Of a stretch of 64,000 nucleotides of DNA, positions 27,218-36,567 are shown piece after piece (position 1 is the stretch's first letter; the number at the start of each line of letters is the position of its first letter). Made by a program: the position numbers and the translations under genes. The notes under the pieces were generated by a model. That model searched no databases. It had not been told where the DNA came from and saw only the letters and a list, made by a program, of their open reading frames with translations. The stretch is taken from positions 1,208,501 to 1,272,500 of the forward strand of contig NZ_JAUTBL010000001.1 in NCBI RefSeq assembly GCF_030819275.1. Direction: 5' to 3'. This stretch comes from Agrobacterium larrymoorei. Its GTDB lineage: Bacteria > Pseudomonadota > Alphaproteobacteria > Rhizobiales > Rhizobiaceae.

Positions 27218-28582
27218 TTATTTTTGCAGTCGCTGCTTCAGCGAAGCAATGATCTTGCGCGTCAGCGCCTCATAGTCTTCATCGAAATGGTGGCCGCCTT
27301 CGATCCCGACGAGCTCCATGCCCTTGTCTTTCAGCGCAGGGCAGGCGCTTTCATCGTCATCCGTGCCATAGACGCACTGGACGATCTTGGGGTTGATCTT
27401 GGCAAGATCGTTGACGGGATCTTCCGCGCCATCCGAGGAAACACCCAGCCAGCCGCCAACCGAAATCTCATAGGAGATTTCATGCGATAGCGATAGCAGG
27501 CTCATCTGCACCACACGAGACTTATCCTTCTCAGGCAGGGCATTGTAAGCTGCTGGCAGAACGTCTGCGCCGAAGGAATAGCCGACCAGCAGGACATTGT
27601 TGACCTTCCATTCCTTACGGTAGGTGTCGATGATGCGCGCGAGATCGTTGGCCACATCCTGCGGCTTCTTCTCAGACCAGAAATAGCGCAGGGAATCGAC
27701 GCCGACGGTTGGTATGCCGTCCTGTTGCAGGAAGCCGCCGACATCCTTGTCGAGATCGCGCCAGCCGCCGTCACCGGAATAGATGATTGCCATCGTGTCC
27801 ATGGTCGGCTTGGTTTCGAGAATGGTGAGCGGCAGGCCAAGCGGGCTGTCGGAATTTGCGGCGGCATCGATCCGGTCCTGAAGAACCTGGGTCAGCGCCG
27901 TCGTCGCGTCGTCGGTGACATCCTTCACGTCGATGTCCGAATGATCTTTCAAAAGTGCATCCACATGGGCGCGGCCCTTCTGATCGGCCTTGGGCGTGAA
28001 GAGAACGGTAACCGGCGCGGGAAGCGCACCATCGGTCAGGCCGTAGATGGTGCGATCGCCGTCCTTGTCTTTCGTTGCAGGCGTGCAGAGCACCTTCTTC
28101 AAAGGAATGCTCGCCACCGGATCAACTGCGACGGCCTCACCAATGGTTGCCGCCGGGCTCTGGGCGATCATCGCCAGGACAAGCGCGCCGCCATCGCCTG
28201 TGCCGGCGATGATTGGAAGGCTGTAATTCGAGACGCCGGCCTTGCGCTGGATTTCCTGCGCGAGTTGCTCGATGTCGGAAATCATGTAGACGCAGTCATC
28301 CGGGTCGGTCTCAAGCGACTTTATATAGGCAGGAAAATCGATGCCGACGACGGCGGCACCCTTTTCGAGCAGAGCGTCTGCTTCCTTCTGCTCGCTTTCA
28401 TCCCAGCCATTGCCATCCGACACCAGGAAAACCGTGGAGGTGATATCGCCATCGGGCAGGAGAATGTGATTGGCCGGGATCATGCCGGTCTCGTATTTTT
28501 GAGCGTCCTGCGCTGGCGCGTGTGAGGGCAGCAAAACCGCTGCCGTAAGCAATGCGCCTGTGAGGCGTTTCAAAAATCTCAT
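27218..28582 (-). CDS. acvB: AcvB/VirJ-family periplasmic lysyl-phosphatidylglycerol hydrolase
   Basis: A 454-aa exported protein with a signal peptide (residues 1-24, ending PSHAPAQ). It contains two VirJ-like alpha/beta-hydrolase parts; the C-terminal one carries the nucleophile motif VGYSFGADVLP and a late His in EGGHHFDEDY. In A. tumefaciens AcvB is required for virulence and has been reported to hydrolyse the lysyl-phosphatidylglycerol made by the enzyme encoded just upstream. Its start overlaps the mprF stop (ATGA), so synthesis and breakdown of the lipid are coupled. This lpiA-acvB pair is typical of rhizobia. Confidence 0.9.
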   Translation of the reverse strand: MRFLKRLTGALLTAAVLLPSHAPAQDAQKYETGMIPANHILLPDGDITSTVFLVSDGNGWDESEQKEADALLEKGAAVVGIDFPAYIKSLETDPDDCVYMISDIEQLAQEIQRKAGVSNYSLPIIAGTGDGGALVLAMIAQSPAATIGEAVAVDPVASIPLKKVLCTPATKDKDGDRTIYGLTDGALPAPVTVLFTPKADQKGRAHVDALLKDHSDIDVKDVTDDATTALTQVLQDRIDAAANSDSPLGLPLTILETKPTMDTMAIIYSGDGGWRDLDKDVGGFLQQDGIPTVGVDSLRYFWSEKKPQDVANDLARIIDTYRKEWKVNNVLLVGYSFGADVLPAAYNALPEKDKSRVVQMSLLSLSHEISYEISVGGWLGVSSDGAEDPVNDLAKINPKIVQCVYGTDDDESACPALKDKGMELVGIEGGHHFDEDYEALTRKIIASLKQRLQK

Positions 28583-31179
28583 TTACCGATCACTCCTCTC
28601 ACGCCGCCGCTGATGAGAACCGTTGCGTCCATCAATGCCAGAGCGGCGCTCGTGCCGTTCGAGACGGCAACATACCGTGGCTCCCATTTGGGATGAAATT
28701 TAGACTTGAAGGCGCGCAGGCCTTTGAAATTGTAAAAGCGCTCGCCATGCTCGAACAAGGTGCCGCCGATACGGTCCCAGACCGGTGCGGCATCGCGCTT
28801 CGACATGCCGGACAGCGGCGCCATGCCGAGGTTGAACTGGGCATAGCCCTGTTCACGCATGTGCTCGATGATGCTGACGAAAAGAAAGTCCATGGAACCG
28901 CGCGGCGCATCCGGCGCAAAGCGCATCAGGTCCACCGTGACTTCGTTCTTGGTATCGGTCATCAGCAGATTGGCGAAGGCGGTGATCTTGCCATCCTTAT
29001 GCAGCACGGCAACCGGCTGAGAGAGGATGTAGTCGCGCTCGAAGGAGCCGAGCGAGAAGGTCTTCTCGCGGGTGTTGTGGTGCTCCAGCCAGGAATCGGA
29101 GACGCTCTTCAACTCGTCATAGATGGCCGGTACATCCTGTGTATCGACAACCGAAAAGGTCAGGCCGTCACGCGCTCCACGGCTCAGCGACTGGCGCAGA
29201 TTGGCAAGCTTGCCGCCCTTCAGTTCGAAGCGCTTGAGGTCGATCATGGCGAGTTCGCCAAGCTTGAAGGCGCGCAAGCCGGCATCTGTGCAATAGGGCA
29301 GCGACGCGGAAGAGATCTGGTAGAAGACGGCTCGTCCGCCATTGGCACGCACGGTTTCGACGAACTGCCAGATCAGATCGGAAAATTCGCTTTCGTCTCC
29401 AACAGGATCGGCGAGTGCGATCCAAGAGCGGCCACGAATACCATACATGATGAAGGCGTTGCCCTTTTCCGAGAACATGATGTGCTTATCGCCCATACGC
29501 ACGAGATTGGCGTCGGCCACGTCCTGCTTGGCGACGATTTCGGTGGCCTTCTCGATGTCGTCAGGTTTGATCTCCTCCGGCCGGTAGGTGACGGGTCGCA
29601 AAAGGCTGAAGATGGCGATGGTGGAAGAAGCGAGCACCAGACCGAGGACCGCACGAAGGCCTCGTGGCGCTTCCTCGGAAAATTCGAACTGCCACCACAG
29701 CGTCTGGCTGTAATCCGTGTCGCGATAGACGAAGAGTAGAATAGTGGCCGCACCGGCGACGATCACCGCCATGGCGGCGATCCAGGTGGGGCCAAGCGCC
29801 TGCCGCAGAAGCGAGGCGTGGCGGGTAAAGGCGCGCATGTTAAAGAACAGCGCCACGATGAAGATGCCGAGGAAGATCGCCTCGAAAATGGCGATGGCCT
29901 TGATCAGCGAGAGGAACAGGCCCCCGGATGCTGCCACCAGCGCCACCCACCATGCGCCATCCAGCCGCTGGCTCAAGCCGCGCGATGCGACGACGAGACC
30001 GAGGCCCAGGATACTGGAAAGAAAGTGCGCAGCTTCGATGATGGGAAGCGGAACAAAGTTCGAGAGGAAATCCAGGTTGCTGTTCGGCGTTGGCGTCACG
30101 GAAGAGAAGATCAGCATCGCGCCGAGGATGAGGGCGAAAGCCGAAAGAAGCGACGGCGCCAACCGACCGGCGAGATTGCCGATATCGGCCATCACCGGCT
30201 TCGCGGCAAAATGCTTCATCTCGGTGATCAGCATCAGGATGATGGCGAAGAGAAGCGGCAGGACGTGATAGATGACGCGGTAAAGAACAAGACCGCCGAG
30301 AAGCTGATCGAGGCTGATGGCATTGCCGAGACCCGCGACCATCACTGCTTCGAAAACGCCGAGACCTGCCGGTACGTGGCTGAGAACGCCGAGACCCACG
30401 GCAGTGGCGTAGATGGCAAAGAAGCTCGGCCAGCCGACATTGGTTTCCGGCAAGAGCACATAGAGCACCGAGGCCGATGCCGCGATATCGAGCGCGGACA
30501 CAAGGAACTGGCGCGAGGAAGTGCGGCTGTCGGGAAGGCGCAGTTTCAACTGACGGATCTGAACAACGCGCCCATTGCGGCCGACATAGATCAGCGTTGC
30601 CAGAACGAGGATGACGATGACCGCAGCGCCGCGAAGCCAGATCGCATCTACGCCCATGATGCTGGCGACGCGTGGCGCGACGATCAAGGTTGCGAGCGCG
30701 CTGACGGACAAGAGGCCGAGGCCGAAGGAGAGCGTGACGAAGGCGATGACGCGGGCGATGTCGGAGGGCGTCAGTCCCATACGCGTATAGGCGCGGAAAC
30801 GGATCGCGCCACCGCTCAAAGGTCCGAAACCGGCAGTATTGCCAACGGCATAGGCGATGAAGGCCGTCGCGATGACGGAAGGCTTTTTAAGGCGCTTGCC
30901 GATGAATTCGATGGCATTGAGGTCGTAGCAGATCAGCGCGGCGAAACTGAGCGCGGTGAACAGAACGGCCAGAAAGGCCGATTTCCAGCTAGTGTCGAGA
31001 AGAGCGACGACGATGTCATCGTAGCGGACCTCTGAGGTGAGGCGATAGATCGTGACCGTCATCATGACGAAGACGGCGATCACCGCAAGCGATGTCAAAT
31101 GGGGCTTGTAACGTTCGAAAAAACCGCTCAGGCCGCCTTCGGCCTCTTCAATCGGCGTGACGTCGTTCTTCTCTGTCAT
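28579..31179 (-). CDS. mprF: Lysyl-phosphatidylglycerol synthase/flippase (MprF/LpiA)
   Basis: Bifunctional membrane protein, 866 aa. The N-terminal half (about residues 25-530) has around 14 hydrophobic segments of the flippase and synthase-associated domain (GNTAGFGPLSGGAIRFR, HVPAGLGVFEAVMVAG). The C-terminal cytoplasmic half (about 560-850) is the DUF2156 domain that transfers lysine from Lys-tRNA to phosphatidylglycerol (FSEKGNAFIMYG, GMAPLSGM). The lipid makes the surface less negative and protects against cationic peptides and acid. In rhizobia the gene is called lpiA and is acid-induced. It is first in the operon with acvB. Confidence 0.93.
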   Translation of the reverse strand: MTEKNDVTPIEEAEGGLSGFFERYKPHLTSLAVIAVFVMMTVTIYRLTSEVRYDDIVVALLDTSWKSAFLAVLFTALSFAALICYDLNAIEFIGKRLKKPSVIATAFIAYAVGNTAGFGPLSGGAIRFRAYTRMGLTPSDIARVIAFVTLSFGLGLLSVSALATLIVAPRVASIMGVDAIWLRGAAVIVILVLATLIYVGRNGRVVQIRQLKLRLPDSRTSSRQFLVSALDIAASASVLYVLLPETNVGWPSFFAIYATAVGLGVLSHVPAGLGVFEAVMVAGLGNAISLDQLLGGLVLYRVIYHVLPLLFAIILMLITEMKHFAAKPVMADIGNLAGRLAPSLLSAFALILGAMLIFSSVTPTPNSNLDFLSNFVPLPIIEAAHFLSSILGLGLVVASRGLSQRLDGAWWVALVAASGGLFLSLIKAIAIFEAIFLGIFIVALFFNMRAFTRHASLLRQALGPTWIAAMAVIVAGAATILLFVYRDTDYSQTLWWQFEFSEEAPRGLRAVLGLVLASSTIAIFSLLRPVTYRPEEIKPDDIEKATEIVAKQDVADANLVRMGDKHIMFSEKGNAFIMYGIRGRSWIALADPVGDESEFSDLIWQFVETVRANGGRAVFYQISSASLPYCTDAGLRAFKLGELAMIDLKRFELKGGKLANLRQSLSRGARDGLTFSVVDTQDVPAIYDELKSVSDSWLEHHNTREKTFSLGSFERDYILSQPVAVLHKDGKITAFANLLMTDTKNEVTVDLMRFAPDAPRGSMDFLFVSIIEHMREQGYAQFNLGMAPLSGMSKRDAAPVWDRIGGTLFEHGERFYNFKGLRAFKSKFHPKWEPRYVAVSNGTSAALALMDATVLISGGVRGVIGK

Positions 31180-31326
31180 TTAATGTTCCACGAAAGCGAG
31201 GCGCAGTTTGCCAATCACAGGATTATGACAGTAATTCGTTGTGGTTTCACAAATACGAAAATTCATAACCTTTGTGAGATTATCTACAGTATGTCGTTTG
31301 TCTAAAATGCATGAGGGAATACTGGC

Positions 31327-32364
31327 TCACGCACCCCAGCTGCGCTCTAAAACCCGTAGCCAGTTGCCATGGCCGATTTTTTCCAGCGATGCCTGATCGT
31401 AGCCGGCTTTGCGAAGCTCCTCGATGAGAAGCGGCAAGTCGGACGCATCCCGCATAGCAGCTGGAATTGTCGTGCCATCGAAGTCGGAGCCGAGTGCCAC
31501 ATGGTCGATGCCGATACGCTCGACGATATAATCGACGTGGCGAACCAGCTCACGAATATCCGTATCCGGGTTCTTGATGCCATCCTGGCGCAGGAAGAGA
31601 ACGCCGAAGTTGATGCCCACCAGGCCGCCCGTGTCGCGAATGGCGTCGAGCTGCCGGTCGGTCAGGTTGCGGCTGTGGTTGCAAAGCGCATGGGCATTGG
31701 AGTGTGAGGCGACCAGCGGCGCGTCGGACAACTTGGCAATGTCCCAGAAGCCTTGCTCGTTCATATGCGACAGATCGATCATGACCTTCAGCTCGTTGCA
31801 GGTCTTGACGAGGCGCCGTCCTGCTTCCGTCAGCCCCGGTCCGATATCTGGCGAAGAGGGAAAGCGGAAGGGAACGCCATAGGCAAAGATATTGGGCCTG
31901 CTCCAGACCGGACCGAGCGTGCGAAGGCCTGCCTGATGCAGGACGTAGAGCGCTTCCAAGTCAGCGTCGAAGGCTTCGACACCTTCGATGTGGAAAACGG
32001 AGGCGAAAGCGCCGTGCGTCATGGCATCACGGATATCGGCGACATTGCGGCAGACCTTCAGCCCACCCTTGGACTGCGCTTCGATGCGAAACAGCAGACC
32101 CGCCATCGCAAGCGTCGTGGCAAGCGCTGTCTGCTGCGTCGGCGCGAGGAAATCGCCATTAGCGTCGGTTCCGCGGGGTGAGGGGATGTAGACGGCGCAA
32201 AGCCCACCGGCCAATCCGCCTTTCCTAGCCTTGGGAAGATCGATATGGCCGACGCTGTCGCCGTCGATGAAACGCTCTTCCGGGTTTGAATAGCCGGCGA
32301 GTTTCAATCGCAGCAGAACATCATTATGCCCATCGAAGACGGGCAGGACGGTTTGATCGGTCAT
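31327..32364 (-). CDS. M19 membrane-type (renal) dipeptidase family protein
   Basis: Zinc dipeptidase, 345 aa. Metal and substrate residues are in VFDGHNDVLL (His and Asp), HIEGVEAFD (bridging Glu), ASHSNAHAL and ALGSDFDGTTIP, all typical of M19. Bacterial members cleave dipeptides, often with a D-residue at the C-terminal side. The ATG at 32364 (MTDQTVL) is chosen; a start eight codons up is possible. No signal peptide, so probably cytoplasmic. It is divergent from a D-aminopeptidase-like gene, hinting at a shared role with D-amino acid peptides. Confidence 0.88.
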   Translation of the reverse strand: MTDQTVLPVFDGHNDVLLRLKLAGYSNPEERFIDGDSVGHIDLPKARKGGLAGGLCAVYIPSPRGTDANGDFLAPTQQTALATTLAMAGLLFRIEAQSKGGLKVCRNVADIRDAMTHGAFASVFHIEGVEAFDADLEALYVLHQAGLRTLGPVWSRPNIFAYGVPFRFPSSPDIGPGLTEAGRRLVKTCNELKVMIDLSHMNEQGFWDIAKLSDAPLVASHSNAHALCNHSRNLTDRQLDAIRDTGGLVGINFGVLFLRQDGIKNPDTDIRELVRHVDYIVERIGIDHVALGSDFDGTTIPAAMRDASDLPLLIEELRKAGYDQASLEKIGHGNWLRVLERSWGA

Positions 32365-32474
32365 AGGATTGCTTCCAACTGATGTCATGGCGTTCTTGCT
32401 CTATCCCCGAGAGCGGGGCAAATGCAATGCAAGAATGATTTCCGCCGCCTGGTGGAACAATGAGGATGAGACTC

Positions 32475-34007
32475 ATGGCGACGACGATGGACTGGAGCGC
32501 GGCTTCAAAAACCGCTGGGGAGTTGGTTTCGCGTTGGGGCGAAGATGAGCCGGGTGGCTGCGTGGTCGGCTTCGATCTTTCCGGCACTCGGTTTGTCCAT
32601 GCGGGTGGCGTTGAAAGTCTCTCGACTCTCGTCCCGTTCTCGTCTCAGACCGTCGCCCGCTATGCATCGCTCACCAAACATGTGTTCTGCGCGATGGTCC
32701 TTACGAATGCCGATGCGATCGGCCTCGATGATACGCTTGCCGATCATCTCCCGGAGTTGCAGTCCCCACTCCGCGACGTCACTGTCGGTCAGGCGCTGGA
32801 TATGAGCGGGGGCTTGCCGGATGTGCGTGAATGCCTCTCGCTTCTTGGGCTATCGGTCTATAGCGAGACCAGAGCGGAGCCATTGTTGGAGTATGTTGCG
32901 CGCCAGAGGCGGCTGAATTTTCCAGCTGGAACGGAAGTCTCCTATTCCAATACCGGCTACCGGCTGGTCGAGGCCGCACTGGCGCGAAAGGGCCTGCGCT
33001 TCGATGACTTCGTGCAGAAGCGGATCGCCAAGCCCTTGGGAATTGGCCTGGCCGCTCCGGATGTCTGGAATGATCCCGTTGCCGGTCTCGCGCCCGGCTA
33101 TTGGAAGTCCGATAATGGCTGGCAATTGTCCGCAGCCGGCCTTCATCTCTCTGCTTCCGGTAGTCTCGCCGGAAGCGCTGAGGCACTGGTGGCATGGCTG
33201 CAGTGCCTGTTGGAGGGAGCGAATGGTTTTTCCGGCCTGCTCGCTCAATTGTCGGCGCCGCGCCCGCTTGCGCATGGCAGGATGAGCGAATACGGCCTCG
33301 GCCTGCGTTGGACCCACCTCGGAGCGAGCCGTTTCGTCGGCCACGGCGGGTCGCATCCCGGCTACAAGAGCTATTTCCTGCTCGATCCCGAGAACGGCAC
33401 CGGCTTTGTCGTCCTCTCCAATCGTGAGGACACCAACGGCTTCAAGATCGCGCTCGAAAGCATGGCGTCACTAACGGGCTTGCCGCTGCCGAAACCTTCG
33501 GTATCCTTGCCGGATGGGCTCTACGTCACCGAGACCGGCCCCTGGTGGCTGGAGATCAAGGGCAGCACCTGCAGCTTCCTAGATGCCGAAGACACGCTCT
33601 ATGAAGATGATGATGGATGGGTCTCGTCCCGTTCAGCGTCGTCACCGATCCGTCTTCGCCTCGATGGTTCGGCACTCACTGGGGAAGTCGGTCATGCAAC
33701 CCGGCAATTTCGTCCTGTCGTGCCAACCGTCGACGTTCCGGCAACACTCGATGGACGCTGGCGCTCGGATGAGGGCGCGGAGTTCGACATCGTTGCAGGT
33801 TCGGTCGTCATGGGCATCGGCCCGCTTCGGCGCGGTAGACCGCTGACCAGTCTGGGCAGCGGGCGCTATCTGTTCACTCTCCACGACGGACCCTGGACGA
33901 AGCGGGTCTGCCTCCACATGCTCGGCGATGACCATGTGGAGCTTGTGACCAGCCGTGCCAGGATGATCGAGTATCGACGGGAAGCTGACCGGTCTGCTAG
34001 CTTTTGA
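32475..34007 (+). CDS. Serine hydrolase of the D-aminopeptidase (beta-lactamase-fold) family
   Basis: A 510-aa penicillin-recognising enzyme with catalytic Ser65-x-x-Lys68 (YASLTKH), Tyr157 (SYSNTGY) and GHGGSHPG as third motif, spaced like the D-aminopeptidase DAP of Ochrobactrum. Two C-terminal beta-barrel-like regions (about 340-500) also match that family's three-domain build. DAP removes N-terminal D-residues such as D-alanine from peptides. The ATG at 32475 has GAGGAT eight bases before it. It is the first of a group with an MFS transporter, LysR regulator and D-amino acid aminotransferase nearby. Its end overlaps the convergent MFS gene by 11 bp. Confidence 0.82.
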   Translation: MATTMDWSAASKTAGELVSRWGEDEPGGCVVGFDLSGTRFVHAGGVESLSTLVPFSSQTVARYASLTKHVFCAMVLTNADAIGLDDTLADHLPELQSPLRDVTVGQALDMSGGLPDVRECLSLLGLSVYSETRAEPLLEYVARQRRLNFPAGTEVSYSNTGYRLVEAALARKGLRFDDFVQKRIAKPLGIGLAAPDVWNDPVAGLAPGYWKSDNGWQLSAAGLHLSASGSLAGSAEALVAWLQCLLEGANGFSGLLAQLSAPRPLAHGRMSEYGLGLRWTHLGASRFVGHGGSHPGYKSYFLLDPENGTGFVVLSNREDTNGFKIALESMASLTGLPLPKPSVSLPDGLYVTETGPWWLEIKGSTCSFLDAEDTLYEDDDGWVSSRSASSPIRLRLDGSALTGEVGHATRQFRPVVPTVDVPATLDGRWRSDEGAEFDIVAGSVVMGIGPLRRGRPLTSLGSGRYLFTLHDGPWTKRVCLHMLGDDHVELVTSRARMIEYRREADRSASF

Positions 34008-35508
34008 GGGGCGCGCGGCTGTTTCCGAAGATTATGAAGCTCGCCAAGGCCAGGATCAACGCCGAGATCGCGCCGTAGAGAGTGACCCTGCAAATTCCGT
34101 GCGCCAGTGCTTCCTGAGCCAACGTGACCGACAGGCCTTGGCTTTCGCTGGCGGCGAGGTTTCCGGCCGATATCAGATCCGAGAGAATCCGCAGCGTGGC
34201 GTTGGAGAGTGTATCGGGAACCGCGTGCAGGATGTAGCCGGATACGCTGCTCGACAAGATAAGCCCCATCAGCGCAATGTTGATGGAGAGCGAGATCATG
34301 CGGGCGCTCATATCCATGCCCGATGCCATACCGCTGCGTTCCGGCGGCAGTGCTGCCGTTGCCGTGTTGGTGACAGGCGTATTGGTCAGGCCCAGTCCGA
34401 CGCCAGCCAAGACGCAACCCGGCAGCAAAGTCAGCCAGCTTGCATGCTCACTGCCGATCACCAGCATCAAGAGCATGAAGCCCGCACCGATGGTGAGGAG
34501 GCCAAGTGGGATCACAAGTCTCGGTCCCCGGTTGAGCAGCAGCCGTTCGGCAAGCGGCGGAACGACAATGGTTGGAAGCGTGTAGGCCAGTACCGTCATG
34601 CCTGCTGCGATCGCATCATAGCCAAGCACGGCCTGAAGATAGATCGGCAGATAGATGACGAAGGGCCAAAAGCTGAAATTCATGCCACTCGACCCTATGA
34701 TTGCACCGGAGAAGCGACGGACGCGGAGCGCCCGGAAATCGAACATAGGTCGGGCGACCCGTGTCTCGATGATTATGAACAGTAGGAGGCTCGCACCACA
34801 CACGGCAAGCAACGTCAACGTCACAGGACTTGCCGGTCCGAGCTGCTGGCCCTGCGTGATGAGATAGACGGTGCCGAAGACGGCAAGCGAAAGTGTTGCC
34901 ATCCCTGCCACATCGAGGCGTGTTGCGTGTGGATCGACCGACTCTTCGACGCCCTTGCGTGCGAAGATGAAGGTTGCGACTGCAATCATCACATGGATCA
35001 GAAAAACCCAGTGCCAACTTGTGAGTGTGATAAGCACTCCCCCGACGATCGGGCCAAAACCCAGGCCTATTCCGAAGATGATACCCCACCAGCCAAAGGC
35101 TTTGCCGCGCTCGGCTGCATCCTGGAACTGATGGGATAGAACCGCGACCTGGCACGCAAGCATTGCAGCAGCACTCGTTCCTTGAAGAAAGCGGGCCGCG
35201 ATCAACAGGGGCGCGCTGGTCGCCAGTCCGCAAATCAGCGAGGCGACGGCGAAGACCGTGATGCCGATCATGAAGACTCGTTTGCGTCCAAACCGGTCCC
35301 CCAGCGTCCCCATCGCCATCAGCACGGAGCACATCGCTATCGTATAGGCGTTCATGATCCACTGAAGTTGCTGGAAGTCGGCTGAAAGGACTTTCTCAAG
35401 TGTCGGCAAGATCGATGGAATGCTGGTGATTTCAAGCCCCAGCATCAATGCCGACAGACATACGGCGACGAGCGCTAGACGATTTCTGGATGGTGGATAG
35501 TTTGTCAT
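33997..35508 (-). CDS. MFS transporter, DHA2-type (14 helices)
   Basis: Integral membrane exporter, 503 aa, with about 14 hydrophobic segments. Motif A is GTLGDRFGRKRVF between helices 2 and 3, and motif C GIIFGIGLGFGPIVGG in helix 5 marks an antiporter. DHA2 members pump drugs or metabolites out with proton exchange. The ATG at 35508 (MTNYPPSRN) is preferred over one 13 codons up. A LysR regulator is divergent from it, so a compound sensed there probably induces export. Substrate unknown. Confidence 0.88.
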   Translation of the reverse strand: MTNYPPSRNRLALVAVCLSALMLGLEITSIPSILPTLEKVLSADFQQLQWIMNAYTIAMCSVLMAMGTLGDRFGRKRVFMIGITVFAVASLICGLATSAPLLIAARFLQGTSAAAMLACQVAVLSHQFQDAAERGKAFGWWGIIFGIGLGFGPIVGGVLITLTSWHWVFLIHVMIAVATFIFARKGVEESVDPHATRLDVAGMATLSLAVFGTVYLITQGQQLGPASPVTLTLLAVCGASLLLFIIIETRVARPMFDFRALRVRRFSGAIIGSSGMNFSFWPFVIYLPIYLQAVLGYDAIAAGMTVLAYTLPTIVVPPLAERLLLNRGPRLVIPLGLLTIGAGFMLLMLVIGSEHASWLTLLPGCVLAGVGLGLTNTPVTNTATAALPPERSGMASGMDMSARMISLSINIALMGLILSSSVSGYILHAVPDTLSNATLRILSDLISAGNLAASESQGLSVTLAQEALAHGICRVTLYGAISALILALASFIIFGNSRAPLKS

Positions 35509-35678
35509 GGTCTGCCTTGCTTTTCCACAATGCAAGGCACATCGCATCCAGCAGGATGCGAAGACTGGGCACGAGGGCCTTGCAAATTGATTTGTGTCGA
35601 AGCGAACCTGCCGGAGTCTTGATCATCCATCAATCGCATGTCAGAGGATTTCAGTGATAACAAAATGGGATGCTTAGT

Positions 35679-36551
35679 ATGCTGGAAGTCGATGCTGTCA
35701 GGGCCTTCGTGATGATCGCGGACCATCAGAGCTTCACACGTGCTGCAGAAGCGCTCGGTTCCACGCAGGGTGCGGTCAGCGTCAAGCTCAAACGGCTCGA
35801 AGATCGTCTTGGAAAGCGGTTGATCGAACGCACACCAAGGCAAGTCCGGTTATCGGCGCAAGGCGAAACCTTCTTGACACCAGCAAGGGAGTTTCTCGCT
35901 GCCCATGAGCGAGCAATGGCTGCATTGACCGCCGAGCGGCGACGCTTCCGGCTTGGGATCGCTGCCCATATCATGGGGCCGGAAATGCCGATCCTCTTGG
36001 CCAAGCTGAAGACGCTCGACCCCTGCCTCAAGGTCGAAGTCATGATCGACAATTCACGCGCGCTTCTCGACTCCTACGAGGCGGGTGCGCTCGATGCGAT
36101 TATCGTTCGAAGCGATGATGACCGCAGGGGCGGGGAGGTGCTGGGCCCGGAACATTTCGGATGGTTTGCCTCTGCCGATTTCGAGCATCGGTCCGGAGAG
36201 CCGATGCCGCTCGCCAGCCATCCGACCTGCTGCACCGTGCGCGAAGTGGCGACCCGCCTGCTGGACGGCGCATCAATTCCCTGGACGGAAGTCTTTATCG
36301 GAGGCACGTCCGCCGTCACTGCGGCACTTTCTGCTGGCCTTGCCGTCGCCGCATTTCCCTGCCGGTTGGCAACGCCGGACATGATCGAGGTCGGCCATGC
36401 GCTCGGCTTGCCGCCGATCCCTTCGCTATCGATCATGCTGCATTCCTCGCTCACCGACGCCAAAACGCGAGAGACACTGCGTGCGATCACCGCAGCCTTC
36501 AGTGAGCACCGCAAATCGAGCAACCGGCGGATCAGCCTTGTAAACGCCTGA
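35679..36551 (+). CDS. LysR-family transcriptional regulator
   Basis: A 290-aa regulator with an N-terminal winged helix (DAVRAFVMIADHQSFTRAAE, LGSTQGAVSVKLKRLEDRLG) and a C-terminal periplasmic-binding-like effector domain (from about residue 90). The ATG at 35679 follows GGGA at a sensible distance; an ATG three codons up is equally in frame. It is divergent from the MFS exporter, its probable target, and convergent with the aminotransferase gene. Confidence 0.87.
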   Translation: MLEVDAVRAFVMIADHQSFTRAAEALGSTQGAVSVKLKRLEDRLGKRLIERTPRQVRLSAQGETFLTPAREFLAAHERAMAALTAERRRFRLGIAAHIMGPEMPILLAKLKTLDPCLKVEVMIDNSRALLDSYEAGALDAIIVRSDDDRRGGEVLGPEHFGWFASADFEHRSGEPMPLASHPTCCTVREVATRLLDGASIPWTEVFIGGTSAVTAALSAGLAVAAFPCRLATPDMIEVGHALGLPPIPSLSIMLHSSLTDAKTRETLRAITAAFSEHRKSSNRRISLVNA

Positions 36552-36567
36552 TCGTGGGATGCAGAAT

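Noticed and set aside
29818..31035. 405-codon plus-strand frame opposite mprF
   Set aside because: Antisense of membrane helices of MprF; gives an acidic low-complexity product typical of shadow frames.
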